Shown here: piece after piece, positions 47,362 to 62,672 of the stretch
Numbering within the stretch: the first letter of the stretch is position 1
Layout: the number at the start of each line of letters is the position of its first letter
Source: Hydrogenophaga crocea
GTDB lineage: Bacteria > Pseudomonadota > Gammaproteobacteria > Burkholderiales > Burkholderiaceae_C
Assembly: GCF_011388215.1 (NCBI RefSeq)
Contig: NZ_CP049989.1
Location: 4,010,001-4,074,000, forward strand
Direction: 5' to 3'
DNA length: 64,000 nt
Notes under the pieces: generated by a model
What the model was told of the DNA's origin: nothing
Seen by the model: the letters and a program-made list of their open reading frames with translations, nothing else
The model's database searches: none
Translations under genes and position numbers: made by a program

Positions 47362-49086
47362 ATGAACACCCCTTCCGCCACACCCGTGGTCATCCCCATC
47401 CGCCCGCTGGAACGGCAGGCGCACGGGGCGGCCCGCCGCACCCCCAAGGGCCGCCAGGTCGAGCCGGCCGCACGCGAGCGCGTGGCCGCGCTCTGCGAAG
47501 GCCTGGCGCCGCGCGCCGACCTGCTGATCGAGCACCTGCACCGCCTCAACGACGCCGAGGGCGCGCTGCGCCAGGGCCATCTCGCGGCGCTGGCCGAGCG
47601 GCTGCGCCTGAGCCAGGTCGAGGTCTTCGAGGTCGCGAGCTTCTACCACCACTTCAAGATCGTCGACGACACCGCCGAGGTGCCGCGCACCACGGTGCGC
47701 GTGTGCACCAGCCTGGCCTGCGCCATGGCCGGCGGCGAGGACCTGCTCGCGCGCACGCGGGCCGCGCTCGCGGACCGTCCGCACCTGGCCGTCGAGCCCG
47801 TGCCTTGCATCGGCCAGTGCCACCAGGCGCCCGCGGCCTGCGTGGGCCAGCACCAGTTGCCGCACGCCAGCCCCGAGGCCATCGGCGACGCCATCGCGCG
47901 CGGCGACACCGGCCCGCGCGCGCTGCCCGCGCCGCAGGCCAATGCGCTCACACAACTGCAGCGGCTGCTGGCGGGCGCGCTCACGGGCGACGCGGTGATC
48001 GCCGAGCTCAAGGCCGCGAACCTGCGCGGCCTGGGTGGCGCGGGCTTTCCGGCCTGGCGCAAGTGGGACACGGTGCGCGCCCAGCCGGGCGTGCGCTACG
48101 GCGTGGTCAACATCGACGAAGGCGAGGTCGGCACCTTCAAGGACTGGCACGTGCTCACCACGGGCGCACCGCAGGTGCTCGAAGGCCTGCTGATCGCGGC
48201 CGAGGTGGTGGGCCTGAGCCACGTGTGGCTCTACCTGCGCGACGAGTACCACGACGCGCGCGCGCTGCTCGAACGCGAGATCGCATCCCTGCGGCCGCGG
48301 CTGCAGGCGCTGGCCGAGCGCTTCCCCGGCTACCGTGCGCCGGCGATCGAACTGCGCCGCGGCGCGGGCGCCTACGTGTGCGGCGAAGAGTCGGCGCTGA
48401 TCGAATCGATCGAAGGCAAGCGCGGCCTGCCGCGCCTGAAGCCGCCCATCGTGGCGCACCACGGCGTGTTCGGCCGGCCCACGCTCGCGCACAACCTCGA
48501 AACCCTGTGGTGGGTGCCGCTGCTGCTCGCGCAGGGCGGCGCCACCTGGGCCGCGCAGGGCCGCCGCGGCCGCCACGGCCTGCGGCGCTTTTCGGTCTCG
48601 GGCCGCGTGAAACGGCCGGGCGTGCACCTCGCGCCCGCGGGCATCACGCTGCGCGAGCTCATCGACGAATTCGCCGGCGGCATGGCCGAGGGCCACACGC
48701 TGCACGCTTTCCTGCCCGGCGGCGCCTCGGGCGGCATCCTGCCCGCGTCGCTGGCCGACGTGCCGCTGGACTTCGACACCCTGGCCGAGCACGGCGCCTT
48801 CGTGGGATCGATGGCGGTGGTGGTGCTGGGCCAGCACGACCGCGCGCGCGACGCGGCGCTCAACCTCATGCGCTTCTTCGAACACGAATCCTGCGGCCAG
48901 TGCACGCCCTGCCGCGCCGGCACCGGCCAGCTCGTGCGCCTCATGCAGTCGCCTGCCTGGGACGGCGAGCGCATGGACGAACTCTCGGCCGTGATGCGCG
49001 AGGCCAGCATCTGCGGCCTGGGCCAGGCCGCGCCCAACCCGGTGGACAGCGTGCGCCGGTTCTTCCCCGACGAGGTGGGCCCGTGA
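47362..49086 (+). CDS. fdsB: NAD-dependent formate dehydrogenase, fused gamma-beta subunit
   Basis: The 574-residue protein joins two usually separate subunits. Residues ~35-170 are a NuoE/FdsG-like thioredoxin-fold domain with [2Fe-2S] ligands Cys115, Cys120, Cys149 and Cys153. The rest is NuoF/FdsB-like, with NAD/FMN site LRGLGGAGFPAWRKWD, GAGAYVCGEESALIESIEG, and the [4Fe-4S] ligands Cys511, Cys514, Cys517 (SCGQCTPCRAGT) and Cys551 (CGLG). It passes electrons from the alpha subunit to NAD+. Its stop overlaps the GTG start of the alpha subunit. Confidence 0.93.
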   Translation: MNTPSATPVVIPIRPLERQAHGAARRTPKGRQVEPAARERVAALCEGLAPRADLLIEHLHRLNDAEGALRQGHLAALAERLRLSQVEVFEVASFYHHFKIVDDTAEVPRTTVRVCTSLACAMAGGEDLLARTRAALADRPHLAVEPVPCIGQCHQAPAACVGQHQLPHASPEAIGDAIARGDTGPRALPAPQANALTQLQRLLAGALTGDAVIAELKAANLRGLGGAGFPAWRKWDTVRAQPGVRYGVVNIDEGEVGTFKDWHVLTTGAPQVLEGLLIAAEVVGLSHVWLYLRDEYHDARALLEREIASLRPRLQALAERFPGYRAPAIELRRGAGAYVCGEESALIESIEGKRGLPRLKPPIVAHHGVFGRPTLAHNLETLWWVPLLLAQGGATWAAQGRRGRHGLRRFSVSGRVKRPGVHLAPAGITLRELIDEFAGGMAEGHTLHAFLPGGASGGILPASLADVPLDFDTLAEHGAFVGSMAVVVLGQHDRARDAALNLMRFFEHESCGQCTPCRAGTGQLVRLMQSPAWDGERMDELSAVMREASICGLGQAAPNPVDSVRRFFPDEVGP

Positions 49087-51884
49087 ACATCCCCTTCATC
49101 CTCGATGGCCGCGCGGTGGAGGCCGCACCCGGCGAAACCCTGCTGCAGGCCGCCGATCGCGCGGGCGTCGTGCTGCCGCGCCTGTGCGCGAGCGACGGCC
49201 TGCGCCCCGCGGGCAACTGCCGCGCCTGCGTGGTCGAGATCGAGGGCGATCGCGTGCTCGCGCCCTCGTGCTGCCGCGCACCGAGCGCGGGCATGGTGGT
49301 CAAGAGCGACACGCCGCGCGCGGCGACCGCGCGCCGAACCGTGCTCGAACTGCTGCTGGCCGACGCGCCCGGCACCGCCGCGCTCAAACACGACAGCGAG
49401 CTCGCGCACTGGGCGCGCGAAACCGGCGCGCGCGCCGGGCACTTCGCCGCGCGCGAGGCCGTGGCAGAAGACCGCTCCCATCCGGCGATGGCCGTGAACC
49501 GCGACGCCTGCATCCAGTGCACGCGCTGCATCCGCGCCTGCCGCGAGACCCAGGGCAACGACGTGCTGGGCCTGGCCTTCCGCGGCGGCCACGCGCAGAT
49601 CGTGTTCGACCAGAACGACCCCCTGGGCGACAGCACCTGCGTGGCCTGTGGCGAGTGCGTGCAGGCCTGCCCCACGGGCGCCATCGCGCCCGCCAACGGT
49701 GCCTTCGCCAAGCCCTCGCTCAAGCAGGTCGATTCGGTCTGCCCCTTCTGCGGCGTGGGCTGCCAGCTTCGCTACCACGTCGATGAGAACGACCGCATCG
49801 CGCACGTCGAGGGCATCGCGGGCCCGGCCAACGAAGGCCGGCTCTGCGTGAAAGGCCGCTTCGGCTTCGACTACGCGCACAGCCCCGAGCGTCTCACGCG
49901 CCCGCTGGTGCGCCGCGCCGGCGTGGCCAAGGACCCGCTGGCCGTGGGCCGCCGCCTCACGCCCGACGAGCTGCGCGCGCAGTTCCGCGAAGCGAGCTGG
50001 GACGAAGCGCTCGATCTCGCCGCCGCGGGTTTCCAGCGCGCCTTGCAGGCCACGGCCGCGCGCGGTCGCGCGAGCCCGGTTGCGGGCTTCGGCTCGGCCA
50101 AGGGCACGAACGAAGAGGCCTACCTGTTCCAGAAGCTCGTGCGCAGCGCCTTCGGCACCCACAACGTGGACCACTGCACGCGCCTGTGCCACGCCTCCAG
50201 CGTGGCCGCGCTCATGGAGGGTCTGGGCTCGGCCGTGGTCACCAACCCGCTGCGCGACGTGGCCCACGCCGATTTCGTGCTCTTGATCGGCGCCAACCCG
50301 GCGCAGAACCACCCGGTGGGTGCGACCTGGATCAAGAACGCGGTGAAGCGCGGCACCCGCCTGGTGCTGGCCGACCCGCGCCGCACCGAGCTCGCGCGCC
50401 ACGCCTGGAAGCACCTGGGCTTCCAGCCCGGCAGCGACGTGGCCCTGCTCAACGCGCTGCTGCACGTGATCGTGGCCGAGGGCCTGACCGACCCCGCCTA
50501 CATCGCCGCCCACACGCGCGATTTCGAGCTCATCCGCGAACACGTGGCGGCGTTCACGCCCGAGGCCATGGCCCCGGTCTGCGGCATCGACGCGGCCACG
50601 CTGCGCGAGGTCGCGCGCGCCTACGCCACCGCAAAGAACGCCATGATCCTCTGGGGCATGGGCGTGAGCCAGCACACCCACGGCACCGACAACGCGCGCT
50701 GCCTGATCGCGCTCGCGCTGGTCACGGGCCAGATCGGCCGCCCGGGCACCGGCCTGCACCCGCTGCGTGGCCAGAACAACGTGCAGGGCGCGAGCGACGC
50801 CGGCCTGATCCCCATGGTGCTGCCCGACTACGCGCGCGTGGGCGACGGCGCCGCGCGCGGCAAGGCCGAGGCGCTCTGGGGCCTGCCCGCGGGCACGCTG
50901 GGCAGCGAGCCCGGCCTTACCGTGGTCGAGATCGTCGATGCCGCGCACCGCGGCGAGATCACCGCCATGCTGGTGCAGGGCGAGAACCCCGCCATGAGCG
51001 ACCCCGACGCGACCCACGCGCGCGAAGCGCTCGCGGGCCTGCGGCACCTGGTGGTGATCGACATCTTCCTGACCGAGACCGCCACGCTCGCCGACGTGGT
51101 GCTGCCCGCCACCGCCTGGCCCGAGAAGACCGGCAGCGTGACCAACACCGACCGCTGCGTGCAGCTCGGCCGCAAGGCCGTGGGCGCGCCGGGCGAGGCG
51201 CGCGCCGACGCCTGGATCACCGAGCAGCTCGCGCAGCGCCTGGGCCTGGCCTGGCGCTACGGCGTGGCGCCCGACGGCAGCGGCAGCGCCGACGCCACGC
51301 AGGGCATCGCCGCGGTGTACGAAGAGATGCGCGCGCTCATGCCCAGCATCCGCGGCCTGAGCTGGCCGCGCCTGTGGCGCGAGGGCGCGGTCACCTACCC
51401 GGTGGCCGACGAGGCCGACCCCGGCCAGCCCGTGGTGTTCACCGACGGCTTTCCCACCGCCGACGGCCGCGGCCGCCTGGTGCCCGCGGCGCTCACGCCG
51501 CCGGCCGAAACGCCCGATCCGCAGTTCCCGCTGGTGCTGATCACCGGCCGCCAGCTCGAACACTGGCACACCGGCAGCATGACGCGGCGCGCCACGGTGC
51601 TCGACGCGATCGAGCCCGGCCCGGTGGTGAGCCTGCACCCGCAGACCGCGGCCCGGCTGGGGCTGCGCGCGGGCGCGGCGGCGCGCGTGGCTTCGCGCCG
51701 GGGCGTCATCACGCTGCCGGTGCGCTTTGACGACGCGCTGCCCGCCGACACCGCCTTCATCCCCTTCGCCTACCGCGAGGCCGCGGCCAACGTGCTCACC
51801 AACCCCGCGCTCGACCCGGTGGGCAAGATCGCCGAGCTCAAGTACTGCGCGGTGGATGTCAGGCCGGAAGCCACGTCCGCTTGA
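49083..51884 (+). CDS. fdsA: NAD-dependent formate dehydrogenase alpha subunit (molybdenum or tungsten)
   Basis: The 933-residue protein has an N-terminal [2Fe-2S] ferredoxin domain (LPRLCASDGLRPAGNCRACVV), two [4Fe-4S] clusters (CIQCTRCIRAC; CVACGECVQACP) and a further cluster CPFCGVGCQLRY. The molybdopterin oxidoreductase core follows, with the metal ligand Cys369 in HCTRLCHASS. The end is a molydopterin dinucleotide-binding domain. It oxidises formate to CO2. The start is GTG at 49083, overlapping the upstream stop as GTGA. Sulfurtransferase FdhD and small FdsD genes are not adjacent. Confidence 0.95.
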   Translation: MNIPFILDGRAVEAAPGETLLQAADRAGVVLPRLCASDGLRPAGNCRACVVEIEGDRVLAPSCCRAPSAGMVVKSDTPRAATARRTVLELLLADAPGTAALKHDSELAHWARETGARAGHFAAREAVAEDRSHPAMAVNRDACIQCTRCIRACRETQGNDVLGLAFRGGHAQIVFDQNDPLGDSTCVACGECVQACPTGAIAPANGAFAKPSLKQVDSVCPFCGVGCQLRYHVDENDRIAHVEGIAGPANEGRLCVKGRFGFDYAHSPERLTRPLVRRAGVAKDPLAVGRRLTPDELRAQFREASWDEALDLAAAGFQRALQATAARGRASPVAGFGSAKGTNEEAYLFQKLVRSAFGTHNVDHCTRLCHASSVAALMEGLGSAVVTNPLRDVAHADFVLLIGANPAQNHPVGATWIKNAVKRGTRLVLADPRRTELARHAWKHLGFQPGSDVALLNALLHVIVAEGLTDPAYIAAHTRDFELIREHVAAFTPEAMAPVCGIDAATLREVARAYATAKNAMILWGMGVSQHTHGTDNARCLIALALVTGQIGRPGTGLHPLRGQNNVQGASDAGLIPMVLPDYARVGDGAARGKAEALWGLPAGTLGSEPGLTVVEIVDAAHRGEITAMLVQGENPAMSDPDATHAREALAGLRHLVVIDIFLTETATLADVVLPATAWPEKTGSVTNTDRCVQLGRKAVGAPGEARADAWITEQLAQRLGLAWRYGVAPDGSGSADATQGIAAVYEEMRALMPSIRGLSWPRLWREGAVTYPVADEADPGQPVVFTDGFPTADGRGRLVPAALTPPAETPDPQFPLVLITGRQLEHWHTGSMTRRATVLDAIEPGPVVSLHPQTAARLGLRAGAAARVASRRGVITLPVRFDDALPADTAFIPFAYREAAANVLTNPALDPVGKIAELKYCAVDVRPEATSA

Positions 51885-51953
51885 CGGGCATCAAGCCGGG
51901 TTGTGCGGTCCCGGCCCAGAATGGGCCTTCACCACACAACCCAGGAGGCCCGC

Positions 51954-52391
51954 ATGTTCAAGAAGATCCTCGTTCCCACCGACGGCTCGGCGGTCGGCAT
52001 CAAGGCCGCGGCCATGGCCGCGGAGATCGCCCAGGGCTCGGGCGGCCAGGTGGTCGGGGTCTACGTGATCGATCCCTTCCCCTACATCGGCATCGGCGAT
52101 GCGTCGGCTGTGGGTCTGCAGAGCTACCTCAACGACGCCAAGCGCGTGGCCGGCGCCGCGCTGGCGGTGGTGGCCGAGGCCTGCCGCGCGCGCGGCGTGC
52201 CTTTCGCGGGCGACACCATCGAGCGCAACATGGTCTGGGAGGGCATTCTCGAAACCGCCCAGGCCGAGGGCTGCGACCTGGTGGTGATGGGCTCGCACGG
52301 CCGCCAGGGCGTGAAGGCGTTGATTCTCGGCAGCGTGGCGCAGAAAGTGCTCACGCACGCCAAGCAGCCGGTGCTGATCGTGAAGGAATGA
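51954..52391 (+). CDS. Universal stress protein UspA family
   Basis: The 145-residue protein begins MFKKILVPTDGSAVGIKA and ends with the ATP-binding motif VVMGSHGRQGVKALILGSVAQKVLTHAKQPVLIV (Gly-2X-Gly-9X-Gly-Ser type). It is cytosolic, with a strong AGGAGG site before the ATG. It lies 69 bases after fdsA and may be co-transcribed. Its stop is one base from the end of the convergent binding-protein gene. Confidence 0.94.
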   Translation: MFKKILVPTDGSAVGIKAAAMAAEIAQGSGGQVVGVYVIDPFPYIGIGDASAVGLQSYLNDAKRVAGAALAVVAEACRARGVPFAGDTIERNMVWEGILETAQAEGCDLVVMGSHGRQGVKALILGSVAQKVLTHAKQPVLIVKE

Positions 52392-52392
52392 G

Positions 52393-53499
52393 TCAGCGGC
52401 GGAAGCGTCCGTTGGCGTCCACGATGGAGAGGTCGGCGAAGTCCAGCCCGGTGTGGTTGGTGGCGCTGTAGCTCACGGTCAGGCCGCCCAGGTCGTAGCG
52501 CGACAGGCCTTCGAGCGCGTCGCGCAGCTTTTGCGGCGTGGGGTTGGGGCCGGCGCGGCGCAGGCCTTCGGTGAGCACCTTGGCGGCCGCGAAGCCTTCC
52601 ATCATCGCGGGCGACACGCCGTCCAGACCCTTGGCCTTGGCGAGGTCCTGCGCCTCCTTGATCAGCGGGAAGCTCACCGAGCGCTCGTTGGGGAAGACCT
52701 GCGTCACGATCACGCCGCGCGCGTGCTCGCCGAGCAGCTTGATGAAGCCCTCGGACGCGTTGTTGGACAGCGTGACCACCTGCGCACGCGAGCCCGCGGC
52801 GCGCAGCGCGTGCACCGCGTTCGCGGTGTTGCCGGCCGAGGCGATCACCATCACGGCCTGCGCCTGCAGCTTGGCGATCTCGGCGGCCACGGCGCTGAAG
52901 TCGGGCTTCTCGCGCGGCGTCTTCTGGCGCAGCACGGGTTCGAGCTTGACCTTCGCGAAACCCTGCATGGCGCCGGCCGCGCCATCGGCGCCGAAGCTGT
53001 CGTCGGTTTCGAGGATGGCGATGCGGTTCTGGCCGATGCTCGCCAGGTGCTCGATGGCGCGCGCGGCCTCGCGCTGGTAGGTGGCGCGCACGTTGAAGAT
53101 CCAGGGGTTCACGGGCTCGTGCAGCACCATGGCGCCGGTGCTGGGCGCGACCAGCGGCACCTTGTGCTCGGCCAGCAGCGGCATGAGCGCCTGCGCGTGC
53201 GGCGTGCCGCGGTTGAGGAACAGCGCGAGCACGCCGCGCTTGGTGATCAGTTCACGACCGAGCTCCACCGTGAGCTTGGGGTCGAACTTGTCGTCGACCG
53301 AAATCAGCTCGATCGGCTGGCCGTTCACCCCGCCGCGCGCGTTCACCGCATCGAAGTAGAGCTTGGCGCCGTCGGTGTTTTCTTTCACGCCCGCGGCCAC
53401 CGAACCGCTGAAGCCCGAGGGCTGGCCGATGCGCAACTGGGCGTGGGTCTGGGCGCAGGCCAGGGCGATGGCCAGGCCGATGAACCAAGTCTTCGTCAT
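52393..53499 (-). CDS. Branched-chain amino-acid-type ABC transporter substrate-binding protein
   Basis: The 368-residue periplasmic protein has a signal peptide (TWFIGLAIALACAQTHA, cleavage near residue 21) followed by the LivK-like fold LRIGQPSGFSGSVAAGVKENTDG, with GRELITKRGVLALF and ETDDSFGADGAAG. The ligand is probably a small amino acid, amide or organic acid. No permease or ATPase genes adjoin, so it is an orphan binding protein of the kind common in Burkholderiales. The very long frame that contains it runs antisense to uvrA and is not a gene. Confidence 0.9.
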   Translation of the reverse strand: MTKTWFIGLAIALACAQTHAQLRIGQPSGFSGSVAAGVKENTDGAKLYFDAVNARGGVNGQPIELISVDDKFDPKLTVELGRELITKRGVLALFLNRGTPHAQALMPLLAEHKVPLVAPSTGAMVLHEPVNPWIFNVRATYQREAARAIEHLASIGQNRIAILETDDSFGADGAAGAMQGFAKVKLEPVLRQKTPREKPDFSAVAAEIAKLQAQAVMVIASAGNTANAVHALRAAGSRAQVVTLSNNASEGFIKLLGEHARGVIVTQVFPNERSVSFPLIKEAQDLAKAKGLDGVSPAMMEGFAAAKVLTEGLRRAGPNPTPQKLRDALEGLSRYDLGGLTVSYSATNHTGLDFADLSIVDANGRFRR

Positions 53500-53694
53500 G
53501 CATGTCTCCGTGATGAATCCGTCGATTCTGAACACAGGATTAAGGCCGGAGCGCGCCGCACGGGATGTAGGGCGTCGAAAGCGCCGTGAGCGGCGCCGCT
53601 CTAGCCTGAGGCGGCCACAGGGGCATCGCGCGCGGGCGCCCGGCGCGGCGCCGGCCTTTCTAGAATCTTTCGCTTCGCCTTCCGGAGCCCCTCC

Positions 53695-59511
<5,817 letters not shown>

Positions 59512-59529
59512 GTCCCCGCGGCTGGCGCG

Positions 59530-59997
59530 TCACCCCCGCGCCAGCGGCAGCGCCGTCTTGTAGCGCACCTGCTTGAGCGCGAAGCTCGATCGGATCTTCT
59601 CGAGTTCTGGCAGCGGCGCCAGCCGCTCGAGGATGAAGCGCTCGAGCGTGCCCATGTCGGGCACGACCACGCGGATCAGGTAGTCGGAGTCGCCCGTCAT
59701 CAGGTAGCACTCCATCACCTCGTCGAAGTCCGCGATGTGCCGCTCGAAGCGCGCCAGCGCCTCCTTGCTCTGGGTCTTGAGGCTGATGTTGATGAACACG
59801 TTCAGGCCCAGCCCCAGGCGCGCCGCGTCGGCCAGCGCCACGTACTGCCGGATCACCCCGGCCTTCTCCAGCGCCTTCACGCGCGCCAGGCAGGGCGAGG
59901 GCGACAGGCCCACGCGCTGCGCCAGCGCCACGTTCGACAAGGAACCGTCTTGCTGCAATTCGTGGAGGATCCGGCGGTCGAGCGCGTCGAGGTTCAT
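59530..59997 (-). CDS. Lrp/AsnC-family regulator (MdeR-like)
   Basis: The 155-residue protein has the Lrp winged helix (LDALDRRILHELQQDGSLSN, LSPSPCLARVKALEKAGVI) and the RAM domain with GDSDYLIRVVV. The ATG at 59997 gives the family-typical start; the longer frame extends into the promoter. It is divergent from an E1 enzyme like MdeB, the same arrangement as mdeR-mdeB in Pseudomonas, where MdeR activates methionine breakdown. Two dyads lie in the gap between the genes. Confidence 0.9.
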   Translation of the reverse strand: MNLDALDRRILHELQQDGSLSNVALAQRVGLSPSPCLARVKALEKAGVIRQYVALADAARLGLGLNVFINISLKTQSKEALARFERHIADFDEVMECYLMTGDSDYLIRVVVPDMGTLERFILERLAPLPELEKIRSSFALKQVRYKTALPLARG

Positions 59998-60020
59998 TTG
60001 TGCTGAAAAGAGACAAGGTC

Positions 60021-60037
60021 GCAGCATTATGTGCTGC
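60021..60037 (+). promoter_or_regulatory. Dyad in the Lrp regulator / E1 intergenic region
   Basis: GCAGCA, five bases, TGCTGC is a perfect 6-bp dyad (60021-60026 and 60032-60037) with an AT-rich centre TTATG. It lies between the divergent starts and may be an operator for the Lrp-type regulator. This assignment rests on symmetry and position only. Confidence 0.45.
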
Positions 60038-60061
60038 TGATTTGCCCTGTGGCGACCGTTT

Positions 60062-60076
60062 CGGCAGCACATGCCG
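60062..60076 (+). promoter_or_regulatory. Second dyad in the same intergenic region
   Basis: CGGCA, five bases, TGCCG forms a 5-bp dyad, 40 bases (about four helical turns) from the first dyad. It also contains GCAGCA, the half-site of the first. Paired sites on the same helix face fit cooperative binding by Lrp-type octamers; function is inferred. Confidence 0.35.
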
Positions 60077-60102
60077 CGCGCCCGCGCCTACAGTGCGCGG
60101 CC

Positions 60103-62670
60103 ATGAGCCCGTCCGAACACCTGTCGCCCGACCCCGATCCCCAGGAAACCGCCGAATGGCAAGACGCGTTCCGGGCCCTGCTGCAGGCCCACGGCCCCAC
60201 GCGCGCCCGCCAGCTGCTGGACGCGCTGGTGGCCACCGCGGGGGCCGGGCGCGTGGGCTGGCGGCCCAGCCTCAACACGCCCTACGTGAACACCATCGCC
60301 GCCGAGCAGCAGCCGGTGTTCCCGGGCGATCTCGCGATCGAGGAGCGGCTGGCTTCGCTGATGCGCTGGAACGCGCTGGCCATGGTGGTGCGCGCCAACC
60401 AGGCCTACGGTGAACTGGGTGGCCACATCGCGAGCTACGCGAGCGCGGCCGACCTGTTCGAGACCGGCTTCAACCACTTCTTCCACGGCCGCACCAATGC
60501 GCACGGCGGCGACTTGGTGTTCTTCCAGCCCCACAGCGCGCCCGGCGTGTACGCCCGCGCCTTCCTCGAAGGCCGGCTCAGCGAGCGGGACCTGCTGCAC
60601 TACCGCCAGGAGATCGTGGCGCCCGCGCAGGGCGCGCGTGGCCTCTCGAGCTACCCGCACCCCTGGCTCATGCCCAACTTCTGGCAGTTCCCCACGGGCT
60701 CCATGGGCATCGGGCCGATCAGCTCGATCTACCACGCGCGCTTCATGCGGTACCTCACCCACCGCGGCCTGCTCGACTGCGGCGGCCGCACGGTGTGGGG
60801 CGTGTTCGGCGACGGCGAGATGGACGAGCCCGAGAGCATGAGCGCGCTCACGCTGGCCGCGCGCGAGAAGCTCGACAACCTGGTGTGGGTGGTCAACTGC
60901 AACCTGCAGCGGCTCGACGGCCCGGTGCGCGGCAACCACCGCATCATCGACGAGCTCGAACGCCTGTTCGCGGGCGCGGGCTGGAACGTGATCAAGCTGC
61001 TCTGGGGCAGCGACTGGGACGGCCTGTTCGCGCGCGACCACAGCGGCGCGCTGGTGCGCGCGCTCGGCGACACCGTGGATGGTCAGATGCAGACCTTCGC
61101 GGCCAAGGACGGCCGCTACAACCGCGAGAACTTCTTCGGCCAGAACCCCGCGCTGGCGGCGCTGGTGCAAGGCCTCACCGACGAGCAGATCGACCGCCTC
61201 AAGCGCGGCGGCCACGACCTGGTGAAGATCCACGCGGCCTATGCCGCAGCCCTGGCGCACCGCGGCCAGCCCACGGTGATCCTCGCGCACACCAAGAAGG
61301 GCTATGGCATGGGCGCGGCGGGCCAGGGCCGCATGACCACGCACAGCCAGAAGAAGCTCGACGCCGACGAACTGCTGGCCTTCCGCGACCGCTTCCAGCT
61401 GCCGCTGAGCGACGAGCAGGCCACCGGCCTGGCCTTCCTCAAGCCGGCCGAGGACAGCGCCGAGATGCGCTACCTGCGCGAACGCCGCGCCGCGCTCGGC
61501 GGCCCGCTGCCGCGCCGCGAATCGGCCTGCGCGGTGCTGCCCGTGCCCGCGCTCGACGGCTATGCCGGCTTCGCGCTGCAGGCCGACGGCAAGGCCATGA
61601 GCACCACCATGGCCTTCGTGCGCCTGCTCGGCAACCTGCTCAAGGACCGCACGCTGGGCCCGCGCATCGTGCCCATCGTGGCCGACGAGGCGCGCACCTT
61701 CGGCATGGCCAACCTGTTCAAGCAGGTGGGCATCTACAGCAGCGTGGGCCAGCGCTACGCGCCCGAAGACATCGGCTCGGTGCTGAGCTACCGCGAGGCG
61801 CTCGACGGCCAGATCCTCGAAGAGGGCATCAGCGAAGCGGGCGCGCTCGCGAGCTGGACCGCCGCGGCCACGAGCTACAGCGTGCACGGCCTGGCCATGC
61901 TGCCCTTCTACATCTACTACTCGATGTTCGGCTTCCAGCGCGTGGGCGATGCCATCTGGGCCGCGGCCGACCAGCGCGCGCGGGGCTTTCTCATCGGCGC
62001 CACCTCGGGCCGCACCACGCTCGGTGGCGAAGGCCTGCAACACCAGGACGGCAGCAGCCACCTGGTGGCCGCAACCATTCCCAACTGCAAGGCCTACGAC
62101 CCCGCGTTCGCGGGCGAGATGGCCCTCATCGTCGACGCCGGCATGCGCGAGATGCTGGTGGACCAGCGCGACGTCTTCTACTACGTGACGCTCATGAACG
62201 AGAACTACGCCCAGCCCGACCTGCCGATCGCCGCGCACACGGGCGTGCTCAAAGGCGCTTACCGCTTTGCGAGCCTCGGCCCCGAGGGAGGCGAGCCGGT
62301 CACGCTCATGGGCTCGGGCGCGATCTTCACCGAGGTGCAGCGCGCTGCCGAGGTGCTGGCCGCCGAAGGCTGGCGCGTGCACCTGTGCAGCGTCACGAGC
62401 TGGAGCGAGCTGGCGCGCGATGCGCAGGCCGCCGAAGCCGAGGGCCGCACGCCCTGGTTGCACACCCTGCTGGCCGACACCGCGGGCCCGGTGATCGCCG
62501 CGAGCGACTACGTGCGCGCCGTGCCCGAAGCCTTGCGCGCCTGGCTGCCGCCGGACCGGCGCTACCGCTGCATGGGCACCGACGGCTTCGGCCGCAGCGA
62601 CACGCGGGCCGCCTTGCGCGGCTACTTCGGCGTGGACGCGGCGCACATCGCGGCCGAGGCGCGTCGCTGA
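60103..62670 (+). CDS. Pyruvate/2-oxobutyrate dehydrogenase E1 (AceE/MdeB-like)
   Basis: The 855-residue thiamine diphosphate enzyme is of the homodimeric AceE type. The TPP motif starts GDGEMDEPESM and ends with NCNLQRLDGPV; ARTFGMANLFKQVGIYS and TLGGEGLQHQDGSSH belong to the later domains. It is somewhat shorter than E. coli AceE (about 887). No E2 or E3 gene follows, as with MdeB of Pseudomonas, which decarboxylates 2-oxobutyrate from methionine. The divergent Lrp gene supports that reading, but a role as a second pyruvate E1 is possible. The ATG at 60103 is preferred to one at 60031. Confidence 0.88.
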   Translation: MSPSEHLSPDPDPQETAEWQDAFRALLQAHGPTRARQLLDALVATAGAGRVGWRPSLNTPYVNTIAAEQQPVFPGDLAIEERLASLMRWNALAMVVRANQAYGELGGHIASYASAADLFETGFNHFFHGRTNAHGGDLVFFQPHSAPGVYARAFLEGRLSERDLLHYRQEIVAPAQGARGLSSYPHPWLMPNFWQFPTGSMGIGPISSIYHARFMRYLTHRGLLDCGGRTVWGVFGDGEMDEPESMSALTLAAREKLDNLVWVVNCNLQRLDGPVRGNHRIIDELERLFAGAGWNVIKLLWGSDWDGLFARDHSGALVRALGDTVDGQMQTFAAKDGRYNRENFFGQNPALAALVQGLTDEQIDRLKRGGHDLVKIHAAYAAALAHRGQPTVILAHTKKGYGMGAAGQGRMTTHSQKKLDADELLAFRDRFQLPLSDEQATGLAFLKPAEDSAEMRYLRERRAALGGPLPRRESACAVLPVPALDGYAGFALQADGKAMSTTMAFVRLLGNLLKDRTLGPRIVPIVADEARTFGMANLFKQVGIYSSVGQRYAPEDIGSVLSYREALDGQILEEGISEAGALASWTAAATSYSVHGLAMLPFYIYYSMFGFQRVGDAIWAAADQRARGFLIGATSGRTTLGGEGLQHQDGSSHLVAATIPNCKAYDPAFAGEMALIVDAGMREMLVDQRDVFYYVTLMNENYAQPDLPIAAHTGVLKGAYRFASLGPEGGEPVTLMGSGAIFTEVQRAAEVLAAEGWRVHLCSVTSWSELARDAQAAEAEGRTPWLHTLLADTAGPVIAASDYVRAVPEALRAWLPPDRRYRCMGTDGFGRSDTRAALRGYFGVDAAHIAAEARR

Positions 62671-62672
62671 GC

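Noticed and set aside
46908..49082. Long N-terminal extension of the formate dehydrogenase alpha frame
   Set aside because: The frame is open upstream, but it overlaps the gamma-beta subunit gene out of frame; the conserved protein begins at the GTG at 49083.
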